The notes beneath the pieces were generated by a model. That model was given only the letters and a program-made list of their open reading frames with translations. It had not been told where the DNA came from and did no database searches. DNA of 64,000 nt from Agrobacterium arsenijevicii (GTDB lineage: Bacteria; Pseudomonadota; Alphaproteobacteria; Rhizobiales; Rhizobiaceae): assembly GCA_000949895.1 (NCBI GenBank), contig JWIT01000006.1:1-64000 (forward strand). The letters run 5' to 3'. Below, piece by piece: positions 17,972 through 26,250 of this stretch. Numbering within the stretch: position 1 is the stretch's first letter; each line of letters opens with the position of its first letter. A program made the position numbers and the translations under genes.

Positions 17972-18178
17972 TCACATCTCCCGGGGTGTCCCCCACCCCT
18001 GCGCGCCAATGACTGGCGTTCTTTTTTTCAAATCGAGTTTTCAGTTAAGGCATAGACACCGCCATCTCAACCCAAATCGACTCCCTCCCCTGCCCGTAAC
18101 GTACTCGTTATGACAGCTGCCCTCTTCCAATCGGTAGCGACGATGACTATTTCTGGCAGGAACAGAAAGGATCATTCC

Positions 18179-18586
18179 ATGAGCGATCTGACATCCCCGA
18201 AAGTGAACAAGAGCGATGCCGACTGGCGCGAGCAGCTGACGCCGGAGCAATATCGCATCTTGCGCGAACACGGCACCGAGCGCGCCTTTACCGGTCCCTA
18301 CTGGGACACATTCCAGAAAGGCCTCTATCGCTGCGCTGCCTGCGACGAACCGCTGTTCCTCTCCGACACCAAGTTCGATGCGGGCTGCGGCTGGCCGAGC
18401 TATTTCGAGCCCGTGAAACCGGGTGCCGTGACCGAACATCGCGATGCGACGCTGGGCATGGTGCGCACCGAAATCCGCTGTGCCAACTGCGGCGGTCATC
18501 TCGGCCACGTCTTCCCCGACGGCCCGCCGCCCACCGGCCTGCGTTATTGCATCAACGGCCATTCGATGGTGTTCGAGCCGGTTTGA
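18179..18586 (+). CDS. msrB: Peptide-methionine (R)-S-oxide reductase MsrB
   Basis: 135 residues from ATG 18179 (AGAAAGGA upstream; an in-frame upstream start at 18110 lacks a site). It reduces methionine-R-sulfoxide in proteins. Zinc cysteines are C52/C55 and C101/C104, the catalytic cysteine is C124 in RYCINGHSM, and a possible resolving cysteine is C70 (DAGCGWPSY). Stand-alone gene, divergent from mrpA. A small dyad (TAACG-TACT-CGTTA, 18097-18110) lies in its promoter region. Confidence 0.95.
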   Translation: MSDLTSPKVNKSDADWREQLTPEQYRILREHGTERAFTGPYWDTFQKGLYRCAACDEPLFLSDTKFDAGCGWPSYFEPVKPGAVTEHRDATLGMVRTEIRCANCGGHLGHVFPDGPPPTGLRYCINGHSMVFEPV

Positions 18587-18600
18587 TAAAAGACAGGTGA

Positions 18601-18625
18601 AAGGCCGGTTATCCTCACCGGCCTT
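18601..18625 (+). terminator. Hairpin after msrB
   Basis: A perfect 9-bp stem AAGGCCGGT / ACCGGCCTT with a 7-nt loop, 14 bp after the msrB stop codon. No U-run follows, so it may act only as a weak terminator or 3'-end stabiliser. Confidence 0.6.
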
Positions 18626-18661
18626 CATCGCTGAAACGGCTATCTCGACAGCCGGGCCGGA

Positions 18662-18686
18662 GAGTGAGATCATCGCCATCTCACTC
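18662..18686. promoter_or_regulatory. Perfect dyad in front of a LysE-type gene
   Basis: A 9-bp inverted repeat, GAGTGAGAT and ATCTCACTC, with a 7-bp spacer, ending 16 bp before the ATG at 18703. It could be an operator or an RNA hairpin close to the ribosome site. No regulator gene is adjacent. Confidence 0.5.
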
Positions 18687-18702
18687 TTTCCGGATCACTA
18701 CC

Positions 18703-19329
18703 ATGGCGCTCGAAACCATCCTCATTTTCATTCCCGCCTGCTTTGCCCTGAACATGGCGTTCGGGCCGAACAATCTGCTGTCGATGACGGTCGGTGCGCG
18801 CTACGGCATGGCGACGGCGGTGATGGCGGCAAGCGGCAGGCTGGTCGCTTTTGCGGGCATGATCGCGATTGCAGCACTCGGGCTCGGCGCGCTTTTGATG
18901 GCCTCCGAAATGATGTTCTCGCTGATCAAATGGATCGGCGTGCTTTACCTGCTGTGGATCGGCTTCAAGCTCATCCGCTCAAAGGCTGACGTGACCGCTC
19001 CCGATGTATCCTCGGGCAACGGCAATGTCCTCAAAACCTATCTGCGGCAGGAGTTTTTCGTCGCCTCCGGCAATCCGAAAGCTATCCTGATCTTTACGGC
19101 CTTTTTCCCGCAATTCATCCAGCAGGACGCCTATTGGCAGAGTTTCGCCACGCTCGGCGGAATTTTCCTGCTGCTCGAAGTGGTGGCGATCACCGTTTAC
19201 GCCTTTGTCGGCTCGCGGCTGTCCGGTCTCATGCGCAATGCGCGCGCCCTGAAGCGCGTCAACCGGATCAGCGGCTCGATGATGATGGCCTTTGGCGTCA
19301 TGCTCGCCTTCGCCCGGCGTCCGGCCTGA
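18703..19329 (+). CDS. LysE/RhtB-family exporter
   Basis: 208 residues from ATG 18703. Six hydrophobic segments and the family's GPNNLLSMTVGARYG near residue 18 and GNPKAILIFTAFFPQF near 125. RhtB-type members export homoserine, threonine or other amino acids, so the substrate cannot be read from sequence. The ribosome site is poor, and the dyad at 18662-18686 immediately upstream may control it. No partner regulator. Confidence 0.87.
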   Translation: MALETILIFIPACFALNMAFGPNNLLSMTVGARYGMATAVMAASGRLVAFAGMIAIAALGLGALLMASEMMFSLIKWIGVLYLLWIGFKLIRSKADVTAPDVSSGNGNVLKTYLRQEFFVASGNPKAILIFTAFFPQFIQQDAYWQSFATLGGIFLLLEVVAITVYAFVGSRLSGLMRNARALKRVNRISGSMMMAFGVMLAFARRPA

Positions 19330-19367
19330 AAGAAGTCCCCGCTAGCGTATTAGGTCTTTGATTTTAC

Positions 19368-19412
19368 GCATTTTCCGGACGTAAAACCGCTACGCACTTT
19401 TACTGGAAATGC
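19368..19412. repeat. Intergenic repeat, family E (GCATTTTCC...GGAAATGC)
   Basis: An imperfect palindrome with ends GCATTTTCCGGACG and TACTGGAAATGC around AAAACCGCTACGCAC. Copies occur at 51409-51452 and, more diverged, at 46277-46320. I recognise the pattern as a common rhizobial intergenic repeat. It lies between the convergent LysE-type and acetyltransferase genes. Confidence 0.75.
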
Positions 19413-19905
19413 TTAATTTCAGCTCCATGCAGGTCAGGTCCAGCCAGCGGCCGAACTTGATGCCGACTTCCGAAAACCGGCCTGCAACCGTAAAACCGAG
19501 GCTTTCGTGCAGGCGGATGGAGGCGACGTTTTCCGACTCGATTGCGGCGATCAGCACATGCACGTCATTGCCGGATGCATGGTCGATCAGCGCCTGCATC
19601 AGCCGCTTGCCGATGCCGTGGCCGCGGGCATCCTTATGCACATAAACGGAGTGTTCGCGGGTATGGCGATAACCGTCGAAGGAGCGCCAGTCGCCATAGG
19701 AGGCATAACCGGCAACCTTGCCATCGAGGATCGCGACGAGGACCGGGAAGCCGCGTGACGTGCGGGCGGCGAACCATTCCTTGCGGTTATCCAGATCAAC
19801 CAGCACCTCGTTCCAGATCGCCGTCGTATTCAGGACCGCGTCGTTGTAAATCTCCATGATGCCGGAGAGATCATCCACGGTCGCATCGCGCAGTTCCACG
19901 GTCAT
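19390..19905 (-). CDS. GNAT N-acetyltransferase, phosphinothricin acetyltransferase-like
   Basis: 171 residues from ATG 19905; an in-frame ATG at 19944 is an alternative, and neither has an ideal ribosome site. The GNAT fold shows SVYVHKDARGHGIGKRLMQALIDHA, the acetyl-CoA binding motif A (RGHGIG), and the PAT-family segment LHESLGFTVAGRFSEVGIKFGRWLD. Such enzymes often acetylate methionine sulfoximine or sulfone rather than phosphinothricin. The 3' end overlaps the family E repeat. Confidence 0.88.
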   Translation of the reverse strand: MTVELRDATVDDLSGIMEIYNDAVLNTTAIWNEVLVDLDNRKEWFAARTSRGFPVLVAILDGKVAGYASYGDWRSFDGYRHTREHSVYVHKDARGHGIGKRLMQALIDHASGNDVHVLIAAIESENVASIRLHESLGFTVAGRFSEVGIKFGRWLDLTCMELKLSISSKSA

Positions 19906-20025
19906 TTCCTTCGCCCTCGTTCTTGCCTGCACCGCGCCCGTCATTCTCCGGGCGCGATCTTCAGGCGAGCATTAGGCGATGGCGTGGATGGCTGTCCAGT
20001 GCCCGCAATATCAGGAAGTCACTCT

Positions 20026-20694
20026 TCAGGAAGTCAGGGGAGCGAGGCTGAAGGAGGTGACCACCGCAAAATAATGGACAACGGCGGCGGCAACAACGAA
20101 ACCGTGCCAGATGGCGTTCTGGAACCGCAGCTTTTCCCAGACATGGAAGACCACACCGAGCGAGTAGATGACGCCGCCGGCAATGATCAACCAGATCGTG
20201 ACGGGGGCCAGATGCGACGAGAGCGGCTGCACCACCATGATGCCGCTCCAGCCCATGGCGAGATAAAGGCCGATGGCGACGCGGTCATAACGGCCGGGAA
20301 ACAGGCATTTCAGCAATATGCCGCAGATGGCTGCAAGCCAGATCAGCCCCAGCATGGTGGCGATCAGCGGATCATGAATGCCGCGCATCAGGAAGGGCGT
20401 GTAGGTGGCGGCAATCAGGATGAAGATCGCCGAATGATCCAGCCGGCGCAGGAACCATTTTACGTTGGAGTGCGGCCAGATATTGTAGGTGAAGGACACG
20501 GAAAGACAGGCAACCAGACCGAGACCGTAAATCCAGGCGGCCGCAATGGCGCTGAGGGTGCCCCAGACGGTCGCGTAAAAAATCAGCGCCGTGGCGCCAA
20601 CCAGCGCAAACACGATGCCGACGCCGTGCACGATGCCATCGGCGACGATCTCGTGAAAATCATACTGGCGTCCAAACCGCCACACGTTATTCAT
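20026..20694 (-). CDS. Hemolysin III (YqfA/PAQR) family membrane protein
   Basis: 222 residues with seven hydrophobic segments. The PAQR-family pattern is visible: ADGIVHGVGIVFALVG early, LDHSAIFILIAATYTPF in the middle, and GVVFHVWEKLRFQNAIWHGFVV near the end, supplying the conserved Asp and His residues of a metal site. Despite the name, bacterial members are not established toxins. Single gene, on the same strand as the downstream acetyltransferase. Confidence 0.9.
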   Translation of the reverse strand: MNNVWRFGRQYDFHEIVADGIVHGVGIVFALVGATALIFYATVWGTLSAIAAAWIYGLGLVACLSVSFTYNIWPHSNVKWFLRRLDHSAIFILIAATYTPFLMRGIHDPLIATMLGLIWLAAICGILLKCLFPGRYDRVAIGLYLAMGWSGIMVVQPLSSHLAPVTIWLIIAGGVIYSLGVVFHVWEKLRFQNAIWHGFVVAAAVVHYFAVVTSFSLAPLTS

Positions 20695-20837
20695 AGTCCA
20701 TACCCGTTTGCCTGCTTATGACCAAGCATGACGGCAATATTAGACAGGAACAAGACAGCGGCAGGTTAACGGCAATCAAATTGCGTTCGATGCTGTTGTG
20801 AAATGAGAGGTGGCGAGCGACGGCTTCATCGTTTCCC

Positions 20838-20864
20838 CCATTCCTGTGCTTGTCACAAGAATGA
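20838..20864. repeat. Miniature derivative of family B repeat
   Basis: The sequence CATTCCTGTGCTTGTCACA continues directly into AGAATGAG. It therefore keeps only the outermost part of the left arm joined to the end of the right arm of the family B element (compare 56395-56514), as expected from an internal deletion. Confidence 0.65.
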
Positions 20865-20887
20865 GGAAGGAAGAGAAAGAACGCCCC

Positions 20888-21208
20888 TCACAACGCCGCA
20901 GCACATTCCTGGCAGAACGGCGTATAGGGCACGGCTTTCAGGCGTTCGTCCGAAATCCGCTTGCCGCATTTGACGCAGATGCCGAAAGTGCTGTTCGCGA
21001 TGCGGTCGAGGGCTGCGTCGATGGCGCGCAGCTCGTCCTGGCCCACCTGCCCCAGCTCGTCCAGCACCTCGTCATTGTTGCGCTCGACGGCGCGGTCGTT
21101 GTCATCGGGGTTGCGCGGCTCCTCGAAATCGGCCTCGATCCGGTGCAGGCGGCTATCAAGCTCGCGCTGGCGGTCACGCAGGATTTTCTCGTAACTCTCG
21201 ACATTCAT
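20888..21208 (-). CDS. DksA/TraR-type zinc-finger protein
   Basis: 106 residues from ATG 21208, chosen for GGAGGAG about 10 nt upstream. A helical coiled-coil region (about 1-75) is followed by a C4 zinc finger CVKCGKRISDERLKAVPYTPFCQEC. It is shorter than DksA (151 in E. coli). The helical tip lacks the DxxDxA motif required for DksA action on RNA polymerase, reading RAIDAALDRI instead. Probably a secondary-channel protein or stress regulator. It lies just downstream of a UspA gene on the same strand (62-bp gap), suggesting a stress operon. Confidence 0.87.
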   Translation of the reverse strand: MNVESYEKILRDRQRELDSRLHRIEADFEEPRNPDDNDRAVERNNDEVLDELGQVGQDELRAIDAALDRIANSTFGICVKCGKRISDERLKAVPYTPFCQECAAAL

Positions 21209-21270
21209 GGTCTTCTTCTCCTCCAGCCGGTGCGGGCGAAGATTCGCCCGCAACCCTGCAACTTCACACT

Positions 21271-21681
21271 TTACCGATCGATCAGCACCGAGCACTTGGC
21301 GTGGCGCACCACGCGGTCGGCGGTGGCGCCGATGAAATAGTTGGTAAAATCAGGCATATGCGATGCGATGATGATGAGATCGGCCTTGTGCTCTTCGGCA
21401 GCGGCAATGATTTCACGCGCGGGCGCGCCGCTTCTGATCTCGTGCTGGCCCTTGAAGCCGGCCTTTGCCTGAATGTCGGAAAGTTTCGTCTTGGCGTCCT
21501 TGATGGCATTTTCGATGAGGTCGACAGGCAGATCGATCGCCATATAGCCGGGCAGTTCCTCGACCACGTTGATGAGGACGATCTCGCCGTCCACATCCAG
21601 CAACGCCTTGGCCTTGGCGAGGATTTTTTCTCCCTTGTCGATGGCGCTGAGGTCTACCGGTACGATGATCTTTTTGTACAT
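21271..21681 (-). CDS. Universal stress protein (UspA family)
   Basis: 136 residues, single Usp domain: MYKKIIVPVDLS at the start and DRVVRHAKCSVLID at the end. The usual ATP-binding signature G-x2-G-x9-G(S/T) is not intact; the region reads ASHMPDFTNYFIGATADRV, lacking the first glycines. Nucleotide binding is therefore doubtful and this may be an UspA-like, non-ATP-binding member. GGAGACAACC lies upstream of the ATG. It probably forms an operon with the DksA-like gene. Confidence 0.9.
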   Translation of the reverse strand: MYKKIIVPVDLSAIDKGEKILAKAKALLDVDGEIVLINVVEELPGYMAIDLPVDLIENAIKDAKTKLSDIQAKAGFKGQHEIRSGAPAREIIAAAEEHKADLIIIASHMPDFTNYFIGATADRVVRHAKCSVLIDR

Positions 21682-21961
21682 GGTTGTCTCCTTTGGCGTA
21701 ATCTGCCGTTTCGCGTGTCGGGCTCAAGCTCATATTTCCCCGCCGGCACGCCCTTCGCCTTGATCGAAGTCAAAGCCGGGACGAGTGCCGGAACCGGGCA
21801 TTGTCAATGAATAGTGGACGGTCAATCGCCAGACGGTGGTCTTTGCTGAACGACGAAATCCGCCCATATTCACCTCAAACGAACGCCGCGAAGCGGCGTC
21901 GGCCGATGTCGGCGACCGGCGATCCACGCCTCGGTGCGTCGGATTCAATATGGAGATTATG

Positions 21962-22822
21962 ATGAGTGAAATCAAACAATTCGCCCTGACGCGGCCGGCT
22001 TATGTCGGCCAGGCTCATCTCGTCGTTCACGATCTGCCGCGCGTTTCGGATTTCTACCAGAAAATCATCGGTCTTTCCGTCATCGAAAAAAGTCCGAGCG
22101 GCGAGGTTCTTGGTGCCAACGGCCAGCCGCTGCTGACGCTTTCCACCTCAGGCGTTGCTGAACGCGCGCCGCGCAATGCCGCAGGCCTGTTCCACACCGC
22201 CTTCCTGATGCCGGGCCGGAAGGATCTGGCGCACTGGCTGGCGCATGCCGCCCACAACAACATCCAGCTTCAGGGTGCATCCGACCATCTGGTCAGCGAG
22301 GCGATCTATCTCGCCGACCCCGAAGGCAACGGCATCGAGGTCTATCGCGACCGGTCGCCGTCCGAATGGACATACCAGCAGGACGGCACGGTGGAGATGG
22401 CCACGCTCCGCCTCGATCTTCAGGCGCTTTACGACGACGCGCCGAAGACGGCCTTCAACGGTGCGGCAGAAGGAACGGCGATCGGCCATATCCATCTGCA
22501 GGTCGGCAATATTCCGCAGGCGGATGAGTTTTATCAAGATGTGCTGGGGCTGAAGATCATGGCGCGTTATCCGGGGGCCAGCTTTTTCGGCTCCGGGGCC
22601 TATCACCACCATGTCGCGGCCAATATCTGGAACAGCCGTGGCGCCACTGCTCGCAAGGACAATATGACCGGCCTTTCCGGCTACTCGTTGAAATTCAACG
22701 AACCTGCGGCTCTCGACAATGCAATTGCCGCACTCGACCGGCTGGAGATCAAAACCGAGCGGCAAAGCGACGGCATCGTCCTGAAAGACCCGTGGGGTAT
22801 CGGCCTCAGGCTTTCTGCCTAA
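21962..22822 (+). CDS. Two-domain VOC-family dioxygenase-like protein (CatE type)
   Basis: 286 residues from ATG 21962 (GGAG about 6 nt upstream; ATG 21959 is adjacent). Two vicinal-oxygen-chelate modules cover about residues 15-130 (GQAHLVVHDLPRVSDFYQ; AIYLADPEGNGIEVYRDR) and 160-280 (IGHIHLQVGNIPQADEFYQDVLGL; DPWGIGLRL). This is the layout of extradiol ring-cleavage dioxygenases of the CatE type. Possible metal ligands are the His residues after IGHIHLQ and in YHHHVAAN. The substrate is unknown. GC-rich hairpin DNA (ACGCCGC/GCGGCGT, 21883-21899) lies in the leader. Confidence 0.85.
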   Translation: MSEIKQFALTRPAYVGQAHLVVHDLPRVSDFYQKIIGLSVIEKSPSGEVLGANGQPLLTLSTSGVAERAPRNAAGLFHTAFLMPGRKDLAHWLAHAAHNNIQLQGASDHLVSEAIYLADPEGNGIEVYRDRSPSEWTYQQDGTVEMATLRLDLQALYDDAPKTAFNGAAEGTAIGHIHLQVGNIPQADEFYQDVLGLKIMARYPGASFFGSGAYHHHVAANIWNSRGATARKDNMTGLSGYSLKFNEPAALDNAIAALDRLEIKTERQSDGIVLKDPWGIGLRLSA

Positions 22823-22830
22823 CGAAAAAC

Positions 22831-22857
22831 GGGGCGGCAGAAATTTGCTGCTGCCCC
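22831..22857 (+). terminator. Hairpin after the VOC gene
   Basis: A 10-bp stem (22831-22840 with 22848-22857, GGGGCGGCAG against CTGCTGCCCC, one G-U pair) starting 8 bp after the stop codon. No U-run follows, so termination is only likely. Confidence 0.5.
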
Positions 22858-22874
22858 GGAACCGCCACATTCTT

Positions 22875-22907
22875 CGAACGTTTCTCATTTTATTGGGGGA
22901 ACGTTCG
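22875..22907. promoter_or_regulatory. Dyad enclosing the ribosome site of the AI-2E-type transporter gene
   Basis: CGAACGT (22875-22881) and ACGTTCG (22901-22907) are perfect 7-bp inverted repeats separated by 19 bases that contain the GGGGGA ribosome site. The second arm ends directly before the ATG at 22908. In RNA this would put the ribosome site in a loop; in DNA it could be an operator. Confidence 0.45.
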
Positions 22908-24104
22908 ATGAATGAAAATGCCAGACCGGACAAAACCGGCGCTTTGGCCAGCAATGACACCAAAATTGGTGCCGGTAGCGGGGCCGTTGCGGTGACGCGA
23001 GCCGATCCGCTGGAAGCTCACGCGCACGGTTCGCGCCGCGACGATGCGCGCAGCCAGCAACCGCTTGGCCGCGAAGCCCTGGATGTGGTCGTCGCATGGT
23101 CGGTGATCGGCATCTTCCTCATCGTATCGATGGCGGTCATCCACGAATTGTCGCTCATCCTCATCCCGGTGGTGATGGCGATCGTGGTGGGCATGATCCT
23201 CGGCATCGCCGCGGAAAAACTCGGTTCCTACGGCATTCCCGGCTTCGGCGTTGCACTCATTCTCTCCACCCTCGTGGCGGCGGTGATGTTCTTCGTGGTC
23301 AATTCTCTGATCGACCCGCTATCGCAGCTCGCCTCGGAAGGCCCGGCGCTGATCGAGCGCAGTATGGACCGCTTCCTCCCCTATTTGCAAAGCATCCGAT
23401 GGCTGAACATTTCGGCAGCAACCTTCAGCATGGGGTCGATGTCGATGGAATCGCTGATTTCGCGCAGCGGCGAGATCATTTCCGTGCTCGGCTCCAACGT
23501 CACCCCCGCCGTCATTCAGGGCATGATTTTCCTCGCCGCGTTGTTGATGTTCCTCTACAGCCGCCTGCGCTTGCGCAAGGCGATCATCATGGCCTTTCCG
23601 GCCCGGCACCAGCGGCTGCGAGCCATCCGCATCATCGGTGCGGTGGAAGAGGTGCTCGGCACCTATTTTGCGACGGCGGCGCTGATCTATGCCGGCCTCG
23701 GCGTGACGATGGTGGTCATCGCCTATTTGGGCGGGCTGGCCATGCCGCTTTTGTGGGGGCTGTTCGCCTTCCTCTCCAGCTTCGTGCCGTTTCTCGGCAT
23801 CACCCTGATGACGATATCGCTGACGGTGGCGGGCATCATCACCCACGACAACATCATTCTGGCGCTGTTGCCGGCGGCGATCTTCTTCACCATTCACCTG
23901 TTGATGGAAAACCTTGCCTTTCCGGCGGTGATTGGCCGCAACATGGAGATCAACCCGTTCCTCGTCTTCGTGATGATCATCTTCTGGACATGGATGTGGG
24001 GCGCTGCGGGCGCCATGCTGGCGCTGCCGCTGTCGCTGATCGCCATGACGTTGACGCGCGAACTGTTTCCATCGCGCCGGGTCGTTCCCAATCTGCCGGA
24101 TTGA
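22908..24104 (+). CDS. AI-2E family transporter (PerM/YdiK type)
   Basis: 398 residues from ATG 22908. A hydrophilic N-terminus of about 60 residues is followed by roughly eight membrane helices in the 2-4-2 pattern of the family. The C-terminal conserved region includes GLFAFLSSFVPFLGITLMT and GRNMEINPFLVFVMIIFWTWMWGAAGAMLALPL. Members export autoinducer-2 or act as ion/H+ antiporters, so the substrate here is open. It is convergent with ada. Confidence 0.88.
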   Translation: MNENARPDKTGALASNDTKIGAGSGAVAVTRADPLEAHAHGSRRDDARSQQPLGREALDVVVAWSVIGIFLIVSMAVIHELSLILIPVVMAIVVGMILGIAAEKLGSYGIPGFGVALILSTLVAAVMFFVVNSLIDPLSQLASEGPALIERSMDRFLPYLQSIRWLNISAATFSMGSMSMESLISRSGEIISVLGSNVTPAVIQGMIFLAALLMFLYSRLRLRKAIIMAFPARHQRLRAIRIIGAVEEVLGTYFATAALIYAGLGVTMVVIAYLGGLAMPLLWGLFAFLSSFVPFLGITLMTISLTVAGIITHDNIILALLPAAIFFTIHLLMENLAFPAVIGRNMEINPFLVFVMIIFWTWMWGAAGAMLALPLSLIAMTLTRELFPSRRVVPNLPD

Positions 24105-24141
24105 AGTATTTCTACCAAAAGCGGAAACGCTCCAACGCCGC

Positions 24142-25218
24142 TCAGGATGCCAGTGACAAGGCCGCCCTGTGCGCCATGCGGCGCTCGTGCTCGATCAGCC
24201 ATTTCTTGCGCCACAGCCCGCCGCCATAACCGGTCAGGCTGCCATCCGCCCCCAGCACCCGGTGGCAGGGCACGACGATGGCAATCTGGTTGGCGCCATT
24301 GGCACGGGCAACGGCACGTACGGCGGTCGCCCTCTCCATCGATACGGCAAGCGAAGAGTAGCTGACGATATCTCCCGCCGGGATCTCCCGCAATGCGCGC
24401 CAGACGTCACGCTCAAACGGTGTGCCATGGCCTGCGAGCCGGGTTTCGAAGGCCGCCGAGCGACCGGTGAAATAGACCGCGAGTTCCGCCGCAATCTGGT
24501 CGATCACGGGCGTCCGCCCCAGCACCATGTCCGCACCGGTGCGCGTCTTCAGCCGTTTCAGCTCGGCCGGAAGCGCCGGCCTGTCGGCGAACTCGAGAAG
24601 GTGCAGGGCATGGTCGTCGGCAACGGCCAGCATCGGGCCGATCGGGGTGTCGATCCAGTCGCCCTTCAGGAACCCCTTGCCCTTCATGGCGGCGGGTGAT
24701 GTGCCGAAGAACTGGTTGATCGCCGAGCGGAAACCGCTGCCCGATTCATAACCGGCATCGATCTGCGCGCCGATCACCGCTTCGCCCAAGGCAAGGCTCG
24801 TCGCCGCATCGCCGAGACGTCGCAATCTTGCGATTTCCAGAAAACTCATGCCGAAACGGCGTTTGAAGGTGCGGCGCACGGTGGAAGGGTCATGCCCCAT
24901 CGCCACCACGTCCTCCTCGCGCCAGCGGCGCGTCGGTTCACTTTCCAGCGCCGTCAGCAGCGTGGTCACGGTCTCATCGGCAGTGCCATAGGACAGCATG
25001 GGCTTGCAGCGCTTGCAGGGGCGGAAGCCCGCCTCCAGACATTCGGCGATGGTTTCGCGGAATCGGCAATTTTCGATCTTCGGCTTTCGCGCCGTGCAGG
25101 TGAAACGACAGAAAATCTTAGTCGAAGTCACGCACACATAGGCCACGCCCTCATAGGCGGGGTCCTTGTTCACAAGGGCGGAATATAGGGTTTCGGTGTC
25201 GGGGCGTTTGAACAGCAT
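24142..25218 (-). CDS. ada: Bifunctional DNA-repair methyltransferase and activator Ada
   Basis: 358 residues with complete Ada layout. An N-terminal zinc/methyl-phosphotriester domain has C37 and C41 (FCRFTCTARKP) plus C68 and C71 (RPCKRCKP). An AraC-type DNA-binding domain covers about 90-175, and a C-terminal O6-methylguanine methyltransferase has the acceptor Cys in IVVPCHRVLG. It removes methyl groups from DNA and, when methylated on the N-terminal Cys, activates the adaptive response. Single gene, convergent with the AI-2E-type transporter. Confidence 0.95.
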   Translation of the reverse strand: MLFKRPDTETLYSALVNKDPAYEGVAYVCVTSTKIFCRFTCTARKPKIENCRFRETIAECLEAGFRPCKRCKPMLSYGTADETVTTLLTALESEPTRRWREEDVVAMGHDPSTVRRTFKRRFGMSFLEIARLRRLGDAATSLALGEAVIGAQIDAGYESGSGFRSAINQFFGTSPAAMKGKGFLKGDWIDTPIGPMLAVADDHALHLLEFADRPALPAELKRLKTRTGADMVLGRTPVIDQIAAELAVYFTGRSAAFETRLAGHGTPFERDVWRALREIPAGDIVSYSSLAVSMERATAVRAVARANGANQIAIVVPCHRVLGADGSLTGYGGGLWRKKWLIEHERRMAHRAALSLAS

Positions 25219-25333
25219 GGGAAGATGCTAACGCAAATTGCAGCAGCGCGCCGCCGAAAAACGGGCGTGGATGTGGGGCAATGTATCCCGTGCCTGTCAC
25301 TGGAATGTGTAATCAGGCCGATGACCTTTCCTC

Positions 25334-25446
25334 CGTCATGCCGGACTTGATCCGGCATCCAGCCACGGCGCGTCTGTGCCGTGAAAGAGTCTTACGCGAT
25401 CAAAGACTTGATCGCGCTGGACCCCGGATCAAGTCCGGGGTGACGG
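25334..25446. repeat. Palindromic intergenic element, family C (GTCATGCCGGACTTGATCC)
   Basis: The outer arms (25334-25362 and about 25418-25446) are imperfect inverted repeats running from CGTCATGCCGG to CCGGGGTGACG. The centre holds a second dyad GCGATCAA/TTGATCGC. It lies between ada and the deacetylase-like gene. The end sequence CGTCAT is shared with the elements at 33794-33878 and 40681-40758. Confidence 0.78.
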
Positions 25447-25472
25447 AACGAGGGCGTTTCTATAAGCCCAGC

Positions 25473-26198
25473 TCAATTCCCCGGCGGCAAAAAGGACGGG
25501 TCGTCCAGCCTTGTGAACACCACGCCGCGCGCTTTCAACGCCAGAAGGCCCTTGACCACGCCCTCGCCCGCTTCATGGGTGGGCTGGTTGATGTGGGAAA
25601 TGATGACGTCACCGTCCTTGGCAGAGGCAATGTGTTTTGCCGTGGTGGCAGCGCCCAGAAGTGAGCCGCCGTCACCGTTGACGGAATAACCCGCCACCCG
25701 CATACCGAGCCTGTTGATCGTCGTCATGGACGAGGCGGTATATTTTGCCGTCGCACCGCGGAACCATTGTGGCTGAAGGCCGGTGGCCGCGACGATGGCC
25801 TGCCTGCCGCCTTCGACCTCCTGCTCGACAGCAGCCTCGGAACCGGCAGCGGCTATGCCGTAAATCGAAACGGGCTTGTCCACCGCCGGTACATGGTTTT
25901 CGCCGTGATTTTCGATCTCGAACAGATCCGGATGCGCCATCAGCACGGCGAGCGCCTCGCTGTTGTGCTTCAACCAGCGGGCTGTCACGAAGATGGTTGC
26001 CGGGATTTTTTCCTTCACCAGCGTATCGAGAATGCGGTGGTCGGTCTTGCCCATGCAGGCATCCAGCGTCATCGCCACCCGCACCTTGCCGTCATGCTTC
26101 GGCGTCATTTTTAGCGTCGGCTCGACAAGGCCCGTCCCCGCGAAAGCGGAGGTCGCAAGCGACAGGAAGAGAGCGGCAAAGGGCAGGCTACGCAGCAT
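25473..26198 (-). CDS. Exported polysaccharide deacetylase-like protein (NodB fold, altered motif 1)
   Basis: 241 residues with a clear signal peptide (MLRSLPFAALFLSLATSAFA). The carbohydrate esterase 4 pattern is partly preserved. Motif 1 reads TLDACMG instead of TFDDG, so the first Asp (base) is kept but the second (metal ligand) is Ala. Motif 2 reads NHGENH, retaining two histidines. WFRGATAKY corresponds to the RxPxG/Y region. Periplasmic. Activity on chitin-, peptidoglycan- or exopolysaccharide-type substrates is possible but unproven given the lost ligand. Confidence 0.82.
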   Translation of the reverse strand: MLRSLPFAALFLSLATSAFAGTGLVEPTLKMTPKHDGKVRVAMTLDACMGKTDHRILDTLVKEKIPATIFVTARWLKHNSEALAVLMAHPDLFEIENHGENHVPAVDKPVSIYGIAAAGSEAAVEQEVEGGRQAIVAATGLQPQWFRGATAKYTASSMTTINRLGMRVAGYSVNGDGGSLLGAATTAKHIASAKDGDVIISHINQPTHEAGEGVVKGLLALKARGVVFTRLDDPSFLPPGN

Positions 26199-26250
26199 TT
26201 TTCAGTTTCCGAAGGGTAAGGTGTGGCAATCCGCCTGCAAAACGCCCGAA

